Positions 24,039-33,018 of a stretch of 34,961 nt of DNA are shown in pieces (the first letter of the stretch is position 1; each line of letters opens with the position of its first letter). Source of the stretch: Planctomycetaceae bacterium (GTDB taxonomy: Bacteria > Planctomycetota > Planctomycetia > Planctomycetales > Planctomycetaceae); contig SIAF01000011.1 in NCBI GenBank assembly GCA_009691905.1, positions 1 through 34,961 on the forward strand. Reading direction: 5' to 3'. The notes below the pieces were generated by a model, which saw only the letters and a program-made list of their open reading frames with translations, was not told where the DNA came from and did not search any database. The position numbers and the translations under genes are program-made.

Positions 24039-24302
24039 GGATGACGGTCCTCAAGCGTGGAGAGAGAGAAATTCCGGTCCGAAGGAATGTATTTTCCAGT
24101 GGGTGCGAATCTGCAAACTTAAGCACTCAACAGGCCTGCCTCGATCTGGTAAACTGACGATTCCGCGTGTCTTCGGACGGCAGGTTGCAGGCAGTCGCGA
24201 TTCGTGGTGTAAGTACGGCAATATGTCAGGTTCAGCGGCCAGACTCAATTCAGCCCGGAGGGCGGCATCAAAAAGCAATGTACTTTTCCCCCTGAATGAA
24301 TT

Positions 24303-25703
24303 ATGCCCAGCAGCGAGCCGGCCTATCAGCAGTGCCTGAATCCCGATTGCAACGCCCGTTTTTCCATCGGAGAAACGCTGACGCGCTGCCCGGAGTGCTG
24401 CGACCTGCTGGATATCGAATACGACTGGGATCGGCTGCCCGTGCCCCGCAGCCTGCGCGACTTCGAATCGCGCTGGGGACGCCGCAACGAGCCTCTCGAA
24501 TTCAGCGGCGTCTGGCGATTTCGACAACTGCTGCCGTTCGCTCCCGAGAATCAGATCGTCACGATCGGCGAAGGGCAGACGATTTTGCAGCAGGCTCAGG
24601 CTGTAGCCCGGTACTGCGGGTTGCCGGCCGATGGGCTGTACCTGCAATACGAAGGGCTGAATCCCTCGGGCAGCTTCAAAGACAACGGGATGACCGCCGC
24701 CTGCACGCACGCGCACATGGTCGGTGCGAAGCACGCCGCCTGTGCGTCGACCGGCAATACCAGCGCCTCGCTGGCGATTTTCGCCAGTGCCACGCATTTG
24801 TTTCGCGTGATCGTGTTCGTGGGAAGCGGGAAGATTGCCTATGGCAAACTGTCGCAGGCACTCGATTACGGTTCGAAGACCCTGCAAATCGCCGGCGACT
24901 TCGACGACGCCATGAGCCAGGTTCAGGCCGTCTGCCGCGAGGAAAAGATCTACCTGTGCAACAGCCTGAATCCGTTTCGGCTGGAGGGACAAAAGACGAT
25001 CATCTACCGCATTCTCGAAGCGCTGCGGTGGGAAGTTCCCGATTGGATTGTCGTTCCCGGCGGCAACCTGGGAAATTCGAGCGCGTTCGGCAAAGCCTTA
25101 ATTGAGCTGAAACACCTGGGATTGATCGACCGCCTCCCGCGACTGGCGATCATCAACGCGCGGGGGTCGAACACGCTGTATCGGTTGTGGGAACAGCAGG
25201 GGCTGCGGTGGTCGGGTGGACGTCCCGATCAGGAGATCATCGACTCATTTTTCGATGAGATGGATCAGTCCGGCCGCCGGGCTTCGACGCTGGCGACCGC
25301 GATTCAGATCAATCGCCCCGTCAATTTGAAGAAGGCATTGCGGGCCCTCGATGCTTGCGACGGCGTGGTGCGCGAGGTCAGCGACCAGGAAATTCTGGAT
25401 GCGAAAGCCCAGGTCGGGTCGGGGGGGTTCGGCTGCGAGCCGGCCAGTGCAGCCAGTGTTGCCGGCACGAAGCTGTTGCGCGCCCAGGGGGTGATCGCAC
25501 CGGGCGACAAGGTCGTGTGTATCTTGACCGGCCATCAGCTCAAAGATCCGACGACGACCGTCGCCTACCATGCCGCCGACGAAGAGCAGTTCGACCGGAT
25601 CCTGGGAAGCCAGGGGGTTCACGCGGCGCCGTTCGCCAATAAACCCGTCTCCGTCGCCAACGAACTCGATCAGATTCTGGAAGTGATTCGCAGCAGTAGG
25701 TAG
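24303..25703 (+). CDS. thrC: Threonine synthase
   Basis: 466 residues. This PLP enzyme converts O-phosphohomoserine to threonine in the cytoplasm. An N-terminal zinc-ribbon-like segment (CLNPDC then CPECC, residues 11-35) precedes the fold-type II PLP domain. The PLP lysine is K126 in [11 protein letters not shown]. The phosphate-binding loop is PGGNLGNSS near 255. [12 protein letters not shown] near 145 and [14 protein letters not shown] near 380 are further family segments. Related enzymes (cysteate synthase and other PLP lyases) share the fold, but the zinc-ribbon plus SFKDNGM pattern favours ThrC. The upstream 264-base gap from the divergent esterase should hold its promoter; no strong Shine-Dalgarno sequence is seen. 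The next gene starts 13 bases after its stop. Confidence 0.9.
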   Translation: MPSSEPAYQQCLNPDCNARFSIGETLTRCPECCDLLDIEYDWDRLPVPRSLRDFESRWGRRNEPLEFSGVWRFRQLLPFAPENQIVTIGEGQTILQQAQAVARYCGLPADGLYLQYEGLNPSGSFKDNGMTAACTHAHMVGAKHAACASTGNTSASLAIFASATHLFRVIVFVGSGKIAYGKLSQALDYGSKTLQIAGDFDDAMSQVQAVCREEKIYLCNSLNPFRLEGQKTIIYRILEALRWEVPDWIVVPGGNLGNSSAFGKALIELKHLGLIDRLPRLAIINARGSNTLYRLWEQQGLRWSGGRPDQEIIDSFFDEMDQSGRRASTLATAIQINRPVNLKKALRALDACDGVVREVSDQEILDAKAQVGSGGFGCEPASAASVAGTKLLRAQGVIAPGDKVVCILTGHQLKDPTTTVAYHAADEEQFDRILGSQGVHAAPFANKPVSVANELDQILEVIRSSR

Positions 25704-25716
25704 GCGGCCCAGCTTC

Positions 25717-27009
25717 ATGCTCGCGAGATGGCGAACGTTAATCGAAGCGATTCACGCAGCACCGCAGCAGTGCGTGGTCGTCGTCACCGGCGGCGGGGCG
25801 TCGGCCATCGCCGACCTGCTGGTCGTGCCCGGCGGGTCGCGAACGGTTTTGGAAGCGGCGGTCCCCTACTCGTCGGCCGCGCTGACCGAATGGCTGGGCA
25901 AGCGTCCCGAGCATTTCTGCTCTGAAGAAACGGCGCTGGCCATGGCGGTCGTGGCGTACGAACGGGGTTGCCGGCTGGCGGCCGCCGAGTCGAGAGCCGC
26001 CGCGTCCAATGCATCCGTTCCCGAGGATCCGAAGCGTCCTGCGAGGCCCCCTCCGGCAATCGTGGGGCTGGCGTGTACGGCGTCGCTCGCCAGCGATCGT
26101 CCCAAAAAGGGAGATCACCGTTGTCATATCGCCGCGCAAACGCTGAACGCGACCTGGAGTTCGTCGGTGGTGCTCGAGAAGGGCGCCCGCGATCGGCCGG
26201 GTGAGGAATCCGTCGTGGGGCGGTTAATTCTGCGTCAACTGGCGCGGCTGGCGGCCATTCATCCGCTGCCTGCCGCGGGACTGCGCCGTTCCGAGACGAT
26301 CGACGAACAGCAAATCGTCGCCGCGCCGCTGCTTGTCGACTTGCGACAGAAACGGTGCGCAGTTGTCTGGTCGTTTCCCCGTCAGCTCGCCGGCGGGAAA
26401 CGCCGGCCTGAGAATGCGGATTGGCCTGCGAAAGCGTCCGGCGAGGCAGCGGACGGCTGGGGATTGTCGGACGGTGCCGGGCTCGAAACGTGCGGGATCG
26501 TTCGACCAGGGGGCGTCCTGTGCGGAGCCTTCAACCCGCTGCATTTCGGTCATCAGGAGCTGCGCGCGGCCGCCGAGCGACAACTGGCCGGACCGGTCGC
26601 TTACGAAATGTCGCTGCACAATGTCGACAAGCCGCCGCTGGATTATTTGACGATCGAGCGGCGGCGGATGCAGTTTACCGAGCAACCGCTGGCACTGACC
26701 GCCGCGCCGACGTTTGCCGAAAAGGCGCTGGCGCTGCCGGGAATGACGTTCGTCGTGGGAGTCGACACGGCCGAGCGGATCGTGGCGCCGCGGTACTACC
26801 ACGATAGCGAACCGGCGATGCACGACGCGCTCTCGCAGATTCGCTCGCAGCGATGCCGATTTCTGGTTGCCGGCCGGAAGCAGGGCGACCGCTTCATAAC
26901 GCTGGGTGATATTTCGCTGCCGTCGGGTTTTGCCGACCTGTTTGCCGAAATTCCACCGCAGGCGTTTCGGGCCGATGTCTCGTCGACCGAACTGCGCGCG
27001 AAGTCGTGA
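25717..27009 (+). CDS. CinA C-terminal-like (NMN amidase-type) domain fused to a HxGH nucleotidyltransferase
   Basis: 430 residues. Residues 1 to about 180 resemble the CinA C-terminal/PncC family, which deamidates nicotinamide mononucleotide: VVVTGGGASAIADLLVVPGGSRTVLEAAVPYS at 20-52 and VGLACTASLASDRPKKGDH near 112. A variable linker (about 225-260, rich in Arg, Gly and Ala) leads to a cytidylyltransferase-like domain from about 264: GAFNPLHFGHQEL with HFGH at 276-279, a helical middle, and SSTELR near 420, matching the ISSTxxR motif of NadD-type enzymes. The combination suggests a bifunctional pyridine-nucleotide salvage enzyme (NMN to NaMN to NaAD), but substrate specificity is inferred, not seen. 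Cytoplasmic. It follows thrC by 13 bases, so the two are probably one transcript. Confidence 0.78.
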   Translation: MLARWRTLIEAIHAAPQQCVVVVTGGGASAIADLLVVPGGSRTVLEAAVPYSSAALTEWLGKRPEHFCSEETALAMAVVAYERGCRLAAAESRAAASNASVPEDPKRPARPPPAIVGLACTASLASDRPKKGDHRCHIAAQTLNATWSSSVVLEKGARDRPGEESVVGRLILRQLARLAAIHPLPAAGLRRSETIDEQQIVAAPLLVDLRQKRCAVVWSFPRQLAGGKRRPENADWPAKASGEAADGWGLSDGAGLETCGIVRPGGVLCGAFNPLHFGHQELRAAAERQLAGPVAYEMSLHNVDKPPLDYLTIERRRMQFTEQPLALTAAPTFAEKALALPGMTFVVGVDTAERIVAPRYYHDSEPAMHDALSQIRSQRCRFLVAGRKQGDRFITLGDISLPSGFADLFAEIPPQAFRADVSSTELRAKS

Positions 27010-27028
27010 AGTTCAATTCCTGGTTTAA

Positions 27029-27886
27029 TCACCCCTGGACGACCGGGTTGCTCAATGTCCCGATACCGCTGATGTCGATGGAAACCAGGTCGCCGGCGAC
27101 CAGGGAAAACTCGTTGGGGGGGACGATGCCCGTCCCGGTCAGCAGAATCACGCCGTCGGGAAAGCTGTTGTCGCGGAACAGCCAGTCGATCAGTTCGTCG
27201 AACGAGCGCTTCATCTGATCGAGGTGCGTTTCGCCGCGAAAGACTTGTGTCCCATTTCGGTGAATGACAAGCGTGATGCAGGTCGCCGCCAGGTCGAGCG
27301 GCTGTTCGGGAATCAAGATGCACGGCCCCAGCGCGCAGCAATCGTTATAAAGCTTGGCCTGCGGCAGGTAGAGCGGGTTTTCGCCTTCGATGTCGCGGGC
27401 GCTCATGTCGTTGCCCGCCGTGAACCCGACCAGTTTGCCGGCGGGCGAAATGACGAGCGCCAGTTCGGGCTCGGGGACCGACCATTTCGTATCGGTGCGA
27501 ATCCGTACCGGCTGCCCGGGGCCGGCGACCCGCCGCGGCATGGCTTTGAAAAACAGCTCGGGCCGGGGTGCGGTGTAGACCCGGTCGTAGTGCGAGGCCG
27601 CCGACTCTGATTCTTCCATCCGCGCCACCTGGCTGCGCTTGTACGTCACACCGGCGGCCCAGACTTCCTGGTGGTCAAGCGGCGCCAGCATTCGTACCTG
27701 CGGCGTGGCGATCAACGTGGCGTTGGCGTCGAACAGCGACCGCACGCGCTCGATGGGATTGTCGGAATGCAACAGATCGCTCAAGCTGCGGCACTCTTTC
27801 GACCAGGCGACGACGTAGACGCCATCATCGACGAGCACGGCGACCCGCTGCTCACCACCGGGCAATTCGACTTTTGCGAGTTTCAT
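27029..27886 (-). CDS. Fumarylacetoacetate hydrolase-family protein
   Basis: 285 residues, cytoplasmic. The FAH fold is marked by GVTYKRSQVARM (about 79), the metal-binding EPELALVIS (about 136), FTAGNDMSARDIEGENPLYLPQAK (about 153-176) and a C-terminal TGTGIVPPNEFSLVAGDLV. The family hydrolyses or decarboxylates beta-keto acids using a divalent cation; many members act in aromatic or sugar-acid breakdown (for example 2-keto-3-deoxy-sugar acid dehydratases). The exact substrate cannot be told here. It starts 2 bases after the stop of the RluA-type gene, so it is the last gene of a compact minus-strand operon. Its end converges on the nucleotidyltransferase fusion, 19 bases away. Confidence 0.87.
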   Translation of the reverse strand: MKLAKVELPGGEQRVAVLVDDGVYVVAWSKECRSLSDLLHSDNPIERVRSLFDANATLIATPQVRMLAPLDHQEVWAAGVTYKRSQVARMEESESAASHYDRVYTAPRPELFFKAMPRRVAGPGQPVRIRTDTKWSVPEPELALVISPAGKLVGFTAGNDMSARDIEGENPLYLPQAKLYNDCCALGPCILIPEQPLDLAATCITLVIHRNGTQVFRGETHLDQMKRSFDELIDWLFRDNSFPDGVILLTGTGIVPPNEFSLVAGDLVSIDISGIGTLSNPVVQG

Positions 27887-27888
27887 GT

Positions 27889-28923
27889 CTACAGCATCGT
27901 GTGCGATACGGTGTTTCGCAATGCTGCCAGTGTGTTTTCGATATCGGCCGGCAAAGGGGCTTCGAACTCCACCGGCTGGTCGGTTACGGGGTGGCGAAAT
28001 GCCAGTCGGTAGGCATGCAATGCCTGCCGGGCAATCAACAGATCGGCCTGGCCGTCGATCACCGGGGGCTTGGACGAGTTGCGCTGCCCCAGGTGCGCGG
28101 GATCGAGATACGATCGCGCGAGGGCCGAGCGCCCCCCGTACAGTCGATCGGCGACAATCGGATGCCCGAGGTGCCTCAAATGCACTCGCAATTGATGGGT
28201 TCGACCGGTCCGGGGCAGCAGCCTGACCCAGGTGAAGTCATAGAAGCGCTCGAGAACTTCGTAGGAGGTGACCGCGTGGCGGGCCTTGCCTTCCGGCTCG
28301 CAAACCATCATCTTCTCGCGCGCCTGCGGATTGACGCGAACGTAAGTGTCAATCACGTCGCGATCGCGCTGGATCACTCCCCAGGCGATGGCCCGATACT
28401 CTTTGGCGACTTCGCGGCGTTCGAATTGCGCGCTGAGCCGATGGTGAACCTGATTGTCTTTGGCGACGACCAACAGGCCGCTCGTGTCGCGATCGAGGCG
28501 GTGTACGATGCCCGGCCTGAGTGCCCCCGCCACGTCACTTAAGGTGTTGAAATGAAATTGCAGCGCCCCGGCCAGCGTGCCGCGATAATGGGCCTTGCCG
28601 GGGTGCGTGATCATCCCCGCGGGCTTATTGATTACGACCAGCGAGTCGTCTTCGAAGACGATGTCGAGGGGAATATCGTCGGGAGGCAGCGCTTCGTCGG
28701 GTTTGACCGGCAACCGCACCGAAAGCACGTCGTTGACGCGCAGCCGGCGGCTGGCTTTGACGGGCAGGCCGTTGACGAGCACGGCCTGTTGCTCAATCGC
28801 CTTTTGAAACAAAGCCCGGCTGTAGTTGGGAAACAACCGTGTGAGGTAATGGTCGACGCGCCAGCCATGTGCCCGCGACTCGACGGTCACATTCTGAGGC
28901 TGTGACGACAGAGGGCCGCTCAT
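27889..28923 (-). CDS. RluA-family 23S rRNA pseudouridine synthase
   Basis: 344 residues, cytoplasmic. An S4 RNA-binding domain occupies about 20-75 (WRVDHYLTRLFPNYSRALFQ, VLVNGLPVKASRRLRVNDVL). The catalytic domain follows, with HRLDRDTSGLLVVAKDNQ near 145, whose aspartate is the nucleophile of the family, and GRTHQLRVHLRHLGHPIVAD near 235. S4 plus this order matches RluD/RluC-like enzymes; which uridine is modified is not deducible. The start ATG overlaps the upstream stop as ATGA, and the FAH gene follows after 2 bases, giving a three-gene operon. Confidence 0.93.
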   Translation of the reverse strand: MSGPLSSQPQNVTVESRAHGWRVDHYLTRLFPNYSRALFQKAIEQQAVLVNGLPVKASRRLRVNDVLSVRLPVKPDEALPPDDIPLDIVFEDDSLVVINKPAGMITHPGKAHYRGTLAGALQFHFNTLSDVAGALRPGIVHRLDRDTSGLLVVAKDNQVHHRLSAQFERREVAKEYRAIAWGVIQRDRDVIDTYVRVNPQAREKMMVCEPEGKARHAVTSYEVLERFYDFTWVRLLPRTGRTHQLRVHLRHLGHPIVADRLYGGRSALARSYLDPAHLGQRNSSKPPVIDGQADLLIARQALHAYRLAFRHPVTDQPVEFEAPLPADIENTLAALRNTVSHTML

Positions 28924-29819
28924 GGCGACGGGGTTTCGGAATCACCTTCGGGGTCGGCGGGCGGTTCGCCCGGGGCGGGTTCCTCCGGCAGTTGGGGGTC
29001 GTCGTCGGACGGTGCCTCGGCCTCGGCTTCGGCAGCAGACGGCTCGGGGGGCATCGACTCTTCTGACTCTTCGATTCCGGCGGCGGGATCGGTCGAATCT
29101 TCATCGTTCGGGTCAGTCGGGACCTCGTTCATCAGGTCGCCGGGATCGCCGAACGGGTCGCCGCCACGGTCGCGCGGTCCCTTTTTCGTTGCCTTGGGGC
29201 GAGTATAGCTGGCGAACCAGGCATAAAACTCTTCGCCCGTTTTTTCCCCGAGCACGGCGATCCTGCTGTCGATGTCCTTTTTGTAGATCGAGGCAGGAAA
29301 TTCGCGACGCAAGCGTTCGTAGGTCTTCAGCGCGTCGGCTTCGTTGCCGTCAGACAATGCTTCCAGACAGCGCGCCAGACCGAACAAGCCGCGCTCGCGC
29401 ACAGCGGCGGGAGCACTTTTGCGATCGACCATGGACTGCAGCGCCTCGCGGGCCTTTTTAAGTTCTTCGGTGCCCGATTCGACGTTCGAGAACAGCAACT
29501 GAATCCCCTCGGTCAGCCGCGACTCGCCTTCATGGACGTGTGCCCATTGGGCGGCGGCCGTGTCGGGGTGGTTTTTCCAGACATCGGCGAATTCGTCGGC
29601 CTTGGCCGCCGCCGCCAATTCGCGCCAGGCGGCGGTTTCGCGGGCACGGTCGCCTTTGATTTTGTACATGAAAATCGCGCCCGCCACGCAGGCGACGGAC
29701 ACAACGATCATGAGCTTGTTGCCGTGACGTTCGAAAATGGAGCCGACGCTTCCGTAGACCTTGTCGGCGACTTTTCCCAATTCGTTGGTCTGCAGATCGT
29801 GGCGATGTTGGCTCTTCAT
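28920..29819 (-). CDS. Membrane-anchored TPR-like protein (YfgM-like)
   Basis: 299 residues from the ATG giving MKSQHRHDLQTNELGK; the frame is open 38 residues further, but that extension is not family-like. The N-terminus is cytoplasmic (RHDLQTNELGKVADKVYG), with one span at about 34-52 (LMIVVSVACVAGAIFMY). Helical TPR-like repeats follow at about 60-195 (RERGLFGLARCLEAL, ADALKTYERLRREFP). The last 90 or so residues are acidic, Pro/Glu/Ser-rich and probably disordered. The layout resembles YfgM, an ancillary SecYEG/chaperone-linked protein, but assignment is by topology only. Its stop overlaps the RluA-type start (ATGA). Confidence 0.8.
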   Translation of the reverse strand: MKSQHRHDLQTNELGKVADKVYGSVGSIFERHGNKLMIVVSVACVAGAIFMYKIKGDRARETAAWRELAAAAKADEFADVWKNHPDTAAAQWAHVHEGESRLTEGIQLLFSNVESGTEELKKAREALQSMVDRKSAPAAVRERGLFGLARCLEALSDGNEADALKTYERLRREFPASIYKKDIDSRIAVLGEKTGEEFYAWFASYTRPKATKKGPRDRGGDPFGDPGDLMNEVPTDPNDEDSTDPAAGIEESEESMPPEPSAAEAEAEAPSDDDPQLPEEPAPGEPPADPEGDSETPSP

Positions 29820-29948
29820 AATCCGTAATTCGTGAGACAGAATCTTCCTGAAAGGGGCGGGATAGGCGTCGCAAGAGGGCGATTTTCCAGCCGAGATGCG
29901 CCAAGCGCGCGAGTATAAGACGCTGGTGAACAAGCGTCAAGACGGGGG

Positions 29949-32900
29949 TTATTTCACCGACAGCAGGTAGGCAATCACGTCGGCCACCTCCTGCTGGTCG
30001 AGCTGCTTTTCGACCCCCTCGGGCATGATCGACAGCCCGGTGCTCCGCAATTCGTCGAGGTTCACCCGCAGAATCACGTCGGTCGCGTTTTCCTGACGTT
30101 TGAGGGTCACGCTGGTGGCCGTCTCGGCGGCGATCAGTCCCGAAATCGTCTTCCCATCAGTCAGCAGCGCAAGGTAATTCACGAACTGCGGGTTGACCTC
30201 GCGGTTCGGGTCGAGCATGTTCAGCCAGATCGTCTCGGCACCGCGATTCTGAACTGTCGCCAGATTCGGGCCGATCTCGGTGCCGAAATTCTCCAGCCGG
30301 TGGCACACCGCGCATATCTTTTGAAAGTGCAGCTTGCCCTTGGCCGAATTGCCCGTCAGCGTCAGGGACGATTTGTAGGCCTCAAGCACTTCCTGACGGC
30401 GGCCCAGTTTCAGCCGGTCGCCCAGGAGCTTCGCCTCTTCGCGAACCGCAGGGTCGCTGTGGGCCGATAGCAGTTTGACGCGCCCCGGTTCGACATCAGC
30501 GGCCGGAATCTCGTCGCGCGCCACAGCCTGCATGAATGACAGCAACCAGGCGGGACGCGAGAACACGGCTTCGGTGGCGGCGGTTCTCAGCCGAGGGCTG
30601 AACGTCGGCCACGCCTCGATCAGGATCGGGCCGATCTCCGGTTCGGTAAAACCGGTCAGCGTCGCCAGGGCCGCCAGTTGAACCTCCTGCGGCTGGCGAA
30701 TTCCCAACAGGTCGGGCAGCAGGTCGCGGGCGACGGCAAACGTCCCCAGGCGCAGCGTGCGAATGGCTTCGGCCCGGTCGGCAGGCGGACCTTCAGTATC
30801 GGCAGCGCTGGTTCGCGCGGCCTTCAGGGCCTCGGCGAGTAACGCCTTGGATTTTCCCGTCCCGGTGGTAACCAGTTCCTTCAGCGCCGAGTTGCGACGC
30901 GTCAGGCCATCCAGCAGCGCGGTGACCAGTTGCCCGGAGAGTGGGTGCGCAGCATCGGGAAGCGCCTCGATGCTGGTCAGCGCCAACAGCACGTCCCCCT
31001 GCCGCGCCTGGAGACCCGCCTGCATTGCCAAAGCGGCAAGCGTCTCGCGCCCGGCGTCTGAGCTGCGAAACGCTTCGTCCTGCGAGAGTTCGGCCAGAAC
31101 CTCGCCGATCCCTTCCGACAGCGAACTGAATGCGGCAAGACGAATCCAACGGTCGGCTCCATTGGTCGTCAACAACTGCGTCAGCGGGCGAATGCGGTGC
31201 CTTTCGGGGAGCTCGCCCAGCGTGAATGCCAATTGATAGCGAACCCGCAGGTCAGGATCGGCGACCAGCGAATACAGCGTCTCGCGCAGCGGAGCCGACT
31301 CGCCCGCCAGCGATTCAGCCAGACGCACCGCCTGCTCGCGGACGCGCGGATGCTCGTCGGCCAGACGCGCCACAAGATCATCGACGGTCAGTGCTTTCAG
31401 GCCCTCGAGAGCGTACAGCGCGTGCAATCGCGCCTGTGGTGAAGTGCTGGCCCTGGCCAGACGGTGCAACGGCTCAATCGCCTCACGATCCTGCCGCTGG
31501 TACAGCAGTCGCGATGCCGTGTCGCGGTGCCATCCGTTCTCGAATTCGAGGGTCGCCACGAGTTCAGGCGTCGACAGCCGGTGCAGACGCGGCGGCGGAG
31601 GCTGACGAAAACTGTTGCGGACGACGCGATAGATTCGTCCGCGCTCGCGTCCGCTGGTCAGGTCGAGGTGTTTTTTGATGACGGGTGGCAGGCTGGCGGG
31701 ATGCTCGATGACCTCGCGATAGACGTCGATGATGTACAAATTGCCGTCGGGGGCGTTGGCGAACTGGGCCGGGCGAAACCAGATGTCGGTTGACGCGACG
31801 AACTCGCGTTTCTCGTCGAGGCGCCGCGCAATCAGCCCCACGCCGTCGGGTTCGAGCCCCTTGCGATGCACGATGTTGCTGCCGACGTCCCCCACAAACG
31901 CCTGACCTCGATACTCGACCGGCCAGGCGTCGCCGCGATAAATCGTGCCCCCGGTGGCGCCGGTGAAGTAACCTGCCGGCCGGCCCCCCCCTTCGACGAT
32001 TCCCGGCACCTGGCCCGAGGCGCGCAGGCGGGTGCGCACGATGCGCCACGGCTCGACCGGGCTGATTCGAAACACTTCAGCCTGTGGGCCATCGGCGGCA
32101 ATGCTGATCCGCGGGTTCGGCGCCGCCAGGTGCGGGTTGCGGGCGACGTAACGATCGTCGTACATCACGAATTGCAGATGATCGCTGTTGGAGCTTAAGA
32201 ATTTACGTCCCCAGTCGTCGAAGCTCATCCCGTGCTGCGCGCCGCCGCTCGTGGGAACCAGATCGAGAGTTTTCGGATCGAAGGCGAAATCGCGGCCGTT
32301 GAGATTGATCGGCGGCGCGTCGGGCGCATCGGGCCTGACGACCTGGGCGCCCGACGTGCTCGTTGCGCCATGAATGCGGTTGTCGAGCCCCCAGTGAAAG
32401 CTGTTGAACAGCCCCTGCACATTGCTGCGGCCGAAGCCGGTAAACACGGTTTGCCGCACGTCGGCCTGGCCGTCGCCATCGGTGTCTTTGAGGTAATAGA
32501 TATCGGGAGCGGCCCCGACGAACACGCCGCCGTCATAGCAGACGATCGCCGTCGGCCACGAAAGTTTGTCGGCGAACAGCGTGCTTTTGTCGAAACGTCC
32601 GTCGCGATTGGTGTCTTCGAGCAGTCGCACCGTTCCCAGAAACTCCTCGCCCTGCTCGGAGTAGTCGATCATCTCGACGACGTACATCCGTCCGGCTTCG
32701 TCGAATGAAATCGCGACGGGAGAGTGAACCAAAGGCTCGGCGGCAACCTGCTCGATCCGAAATCCCGGAAGAGTTTCGAATGTCTCCAGGGCGTCGGCCG
32801 GCTCGTGCGGAGGGATTCGCGGCAGCTCGTCGCTGTAGTCGGGTTCGCTTTCCGGAGCCGGTTTTTCGGCGCGGGCCGATAGAGTATTTAACGACCACCA

Positions 32901-32972
32901 GGCCGCCAGGCACACCAGAGCGACACACAAACATCGCAAACCGACACCACCTATCGCGATCACTCTGGGCAT
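29949..32972 (-). CDS. Secreted beta-propeller dehydrogenase / HEAT / cytochrome c protein
   Basis: 1007 residues with a signal peptide (LCVALVCLAAWWSLNTLSARA, to about 35). Modules: PVC-type membrane-bound-dehydrogenase propeller, about 60-430 (FRIEQVAAEPLVHSPVAISF at its start; Ca-binding-like DTNRDGRFD and DTDGDGQADV); HEAT-type helical repeats, about 450-850 (LADEHPRVREQAVRLAESLA, ADPDLRVRYQLAFTLGELPE); PVC-type heme domain, about 870-1007, with CAVCH near 888 and LSIMPEGVEKQLDQQEVADV near the end. It shares its core with the 1674-residue protein at 3475-8499 but lacks the SGNH, discoidin-like and cupredoxin modules. A periplasmic oxidoreductase of unknown substrate is expected. It lies 46 bases downstream of the alpha/beta hydrolase, probably in one transcript. 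Confidence 0.9.
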   Translation of the reverse strand: MPRVIAIGGVGLRCLCVALVCLAAWWSLNTLSARAEKPAPESEPDYSDELPRIPPHEPADALETFETLPGFRIEQVAAEPLVHSPVAISFDEAGRMYVVEMIDYSEQGEEFLGTVRLLEDTNRDGRFDKSTLFADKLSWPTAIVCYDGGVFVGAAPDIYYLKDTDGDGQADVRQTVFTGFGRSNVQGLFNSFHWGLDNRIHGATSTSGAQVVRPDAPDAPPINLNGRDFAFDPKTLDLVPTSGGAQHGMSFDDWGRKFLSSNSDHLQFVMYDDRYVARNPHLAAPNPRISIAADGPQAEVFRISPVEPWRIVRTRLRASGQVPGIVEGGGRPAGYFTGATGGTIYRGDAWPVEYRGQAFVGDVGSNIVHRKGLEPDGVGLIARRLDEKREFVASTDIWFRPAQFANAPDGNLYIIDVYREVIEHPASLPPVIKKHLDLTSGRERGRIYRVVRNSFRQPPPPRLHRLSTPELVATLEFENGWHRDTASRLLYQRQDREAIEPLHRLARASTSPQARLHALYALEGLKALTVDDLVARLADEHPRVREQAVRLAESLAGESAPLRETLYSLVADPDLRVRYQLAFTLGELPERHRIRPLTQLLTTNGADRWIRLAAFSSLSEGIGEVLAELSQDEAFRSSDAGRETLAALAMQAGLQARQGDVLLALTSIEALPDAAHPLSGQLVTALLDGLTRRNSALKELVTTGTGKSKALLAEALKAARTSAADTEGPPADRAEAIRTLRLGTFAVARDLLPDLLGIRQPQEVQLAALATLTGFTEPEIGPILIEAWPTFSPRLRTAATEAVFSRPAWLLSFMQAVARDEIPAADVEPGRVKLLSAHSDPAVREEAKLLGDRLKLGRRQEVLEAYKSSLTLTGNSAKGKLHFQKICAVCHRLENFGTEIGPNLATVQNRGAETIWLNMLDPNREVNPQFVNYLALLTDGKTISGLIAAETATSVTLKRQENATDVILRVNLDELRSTGLSIMPEGVEKQLDQQEVADVIAYLLSVK

Positions 32973-33018
32973 GCGTTACCTCGGCAGGACTGTTGACTTC
33001 AGGGATCCGGCGACGAAC

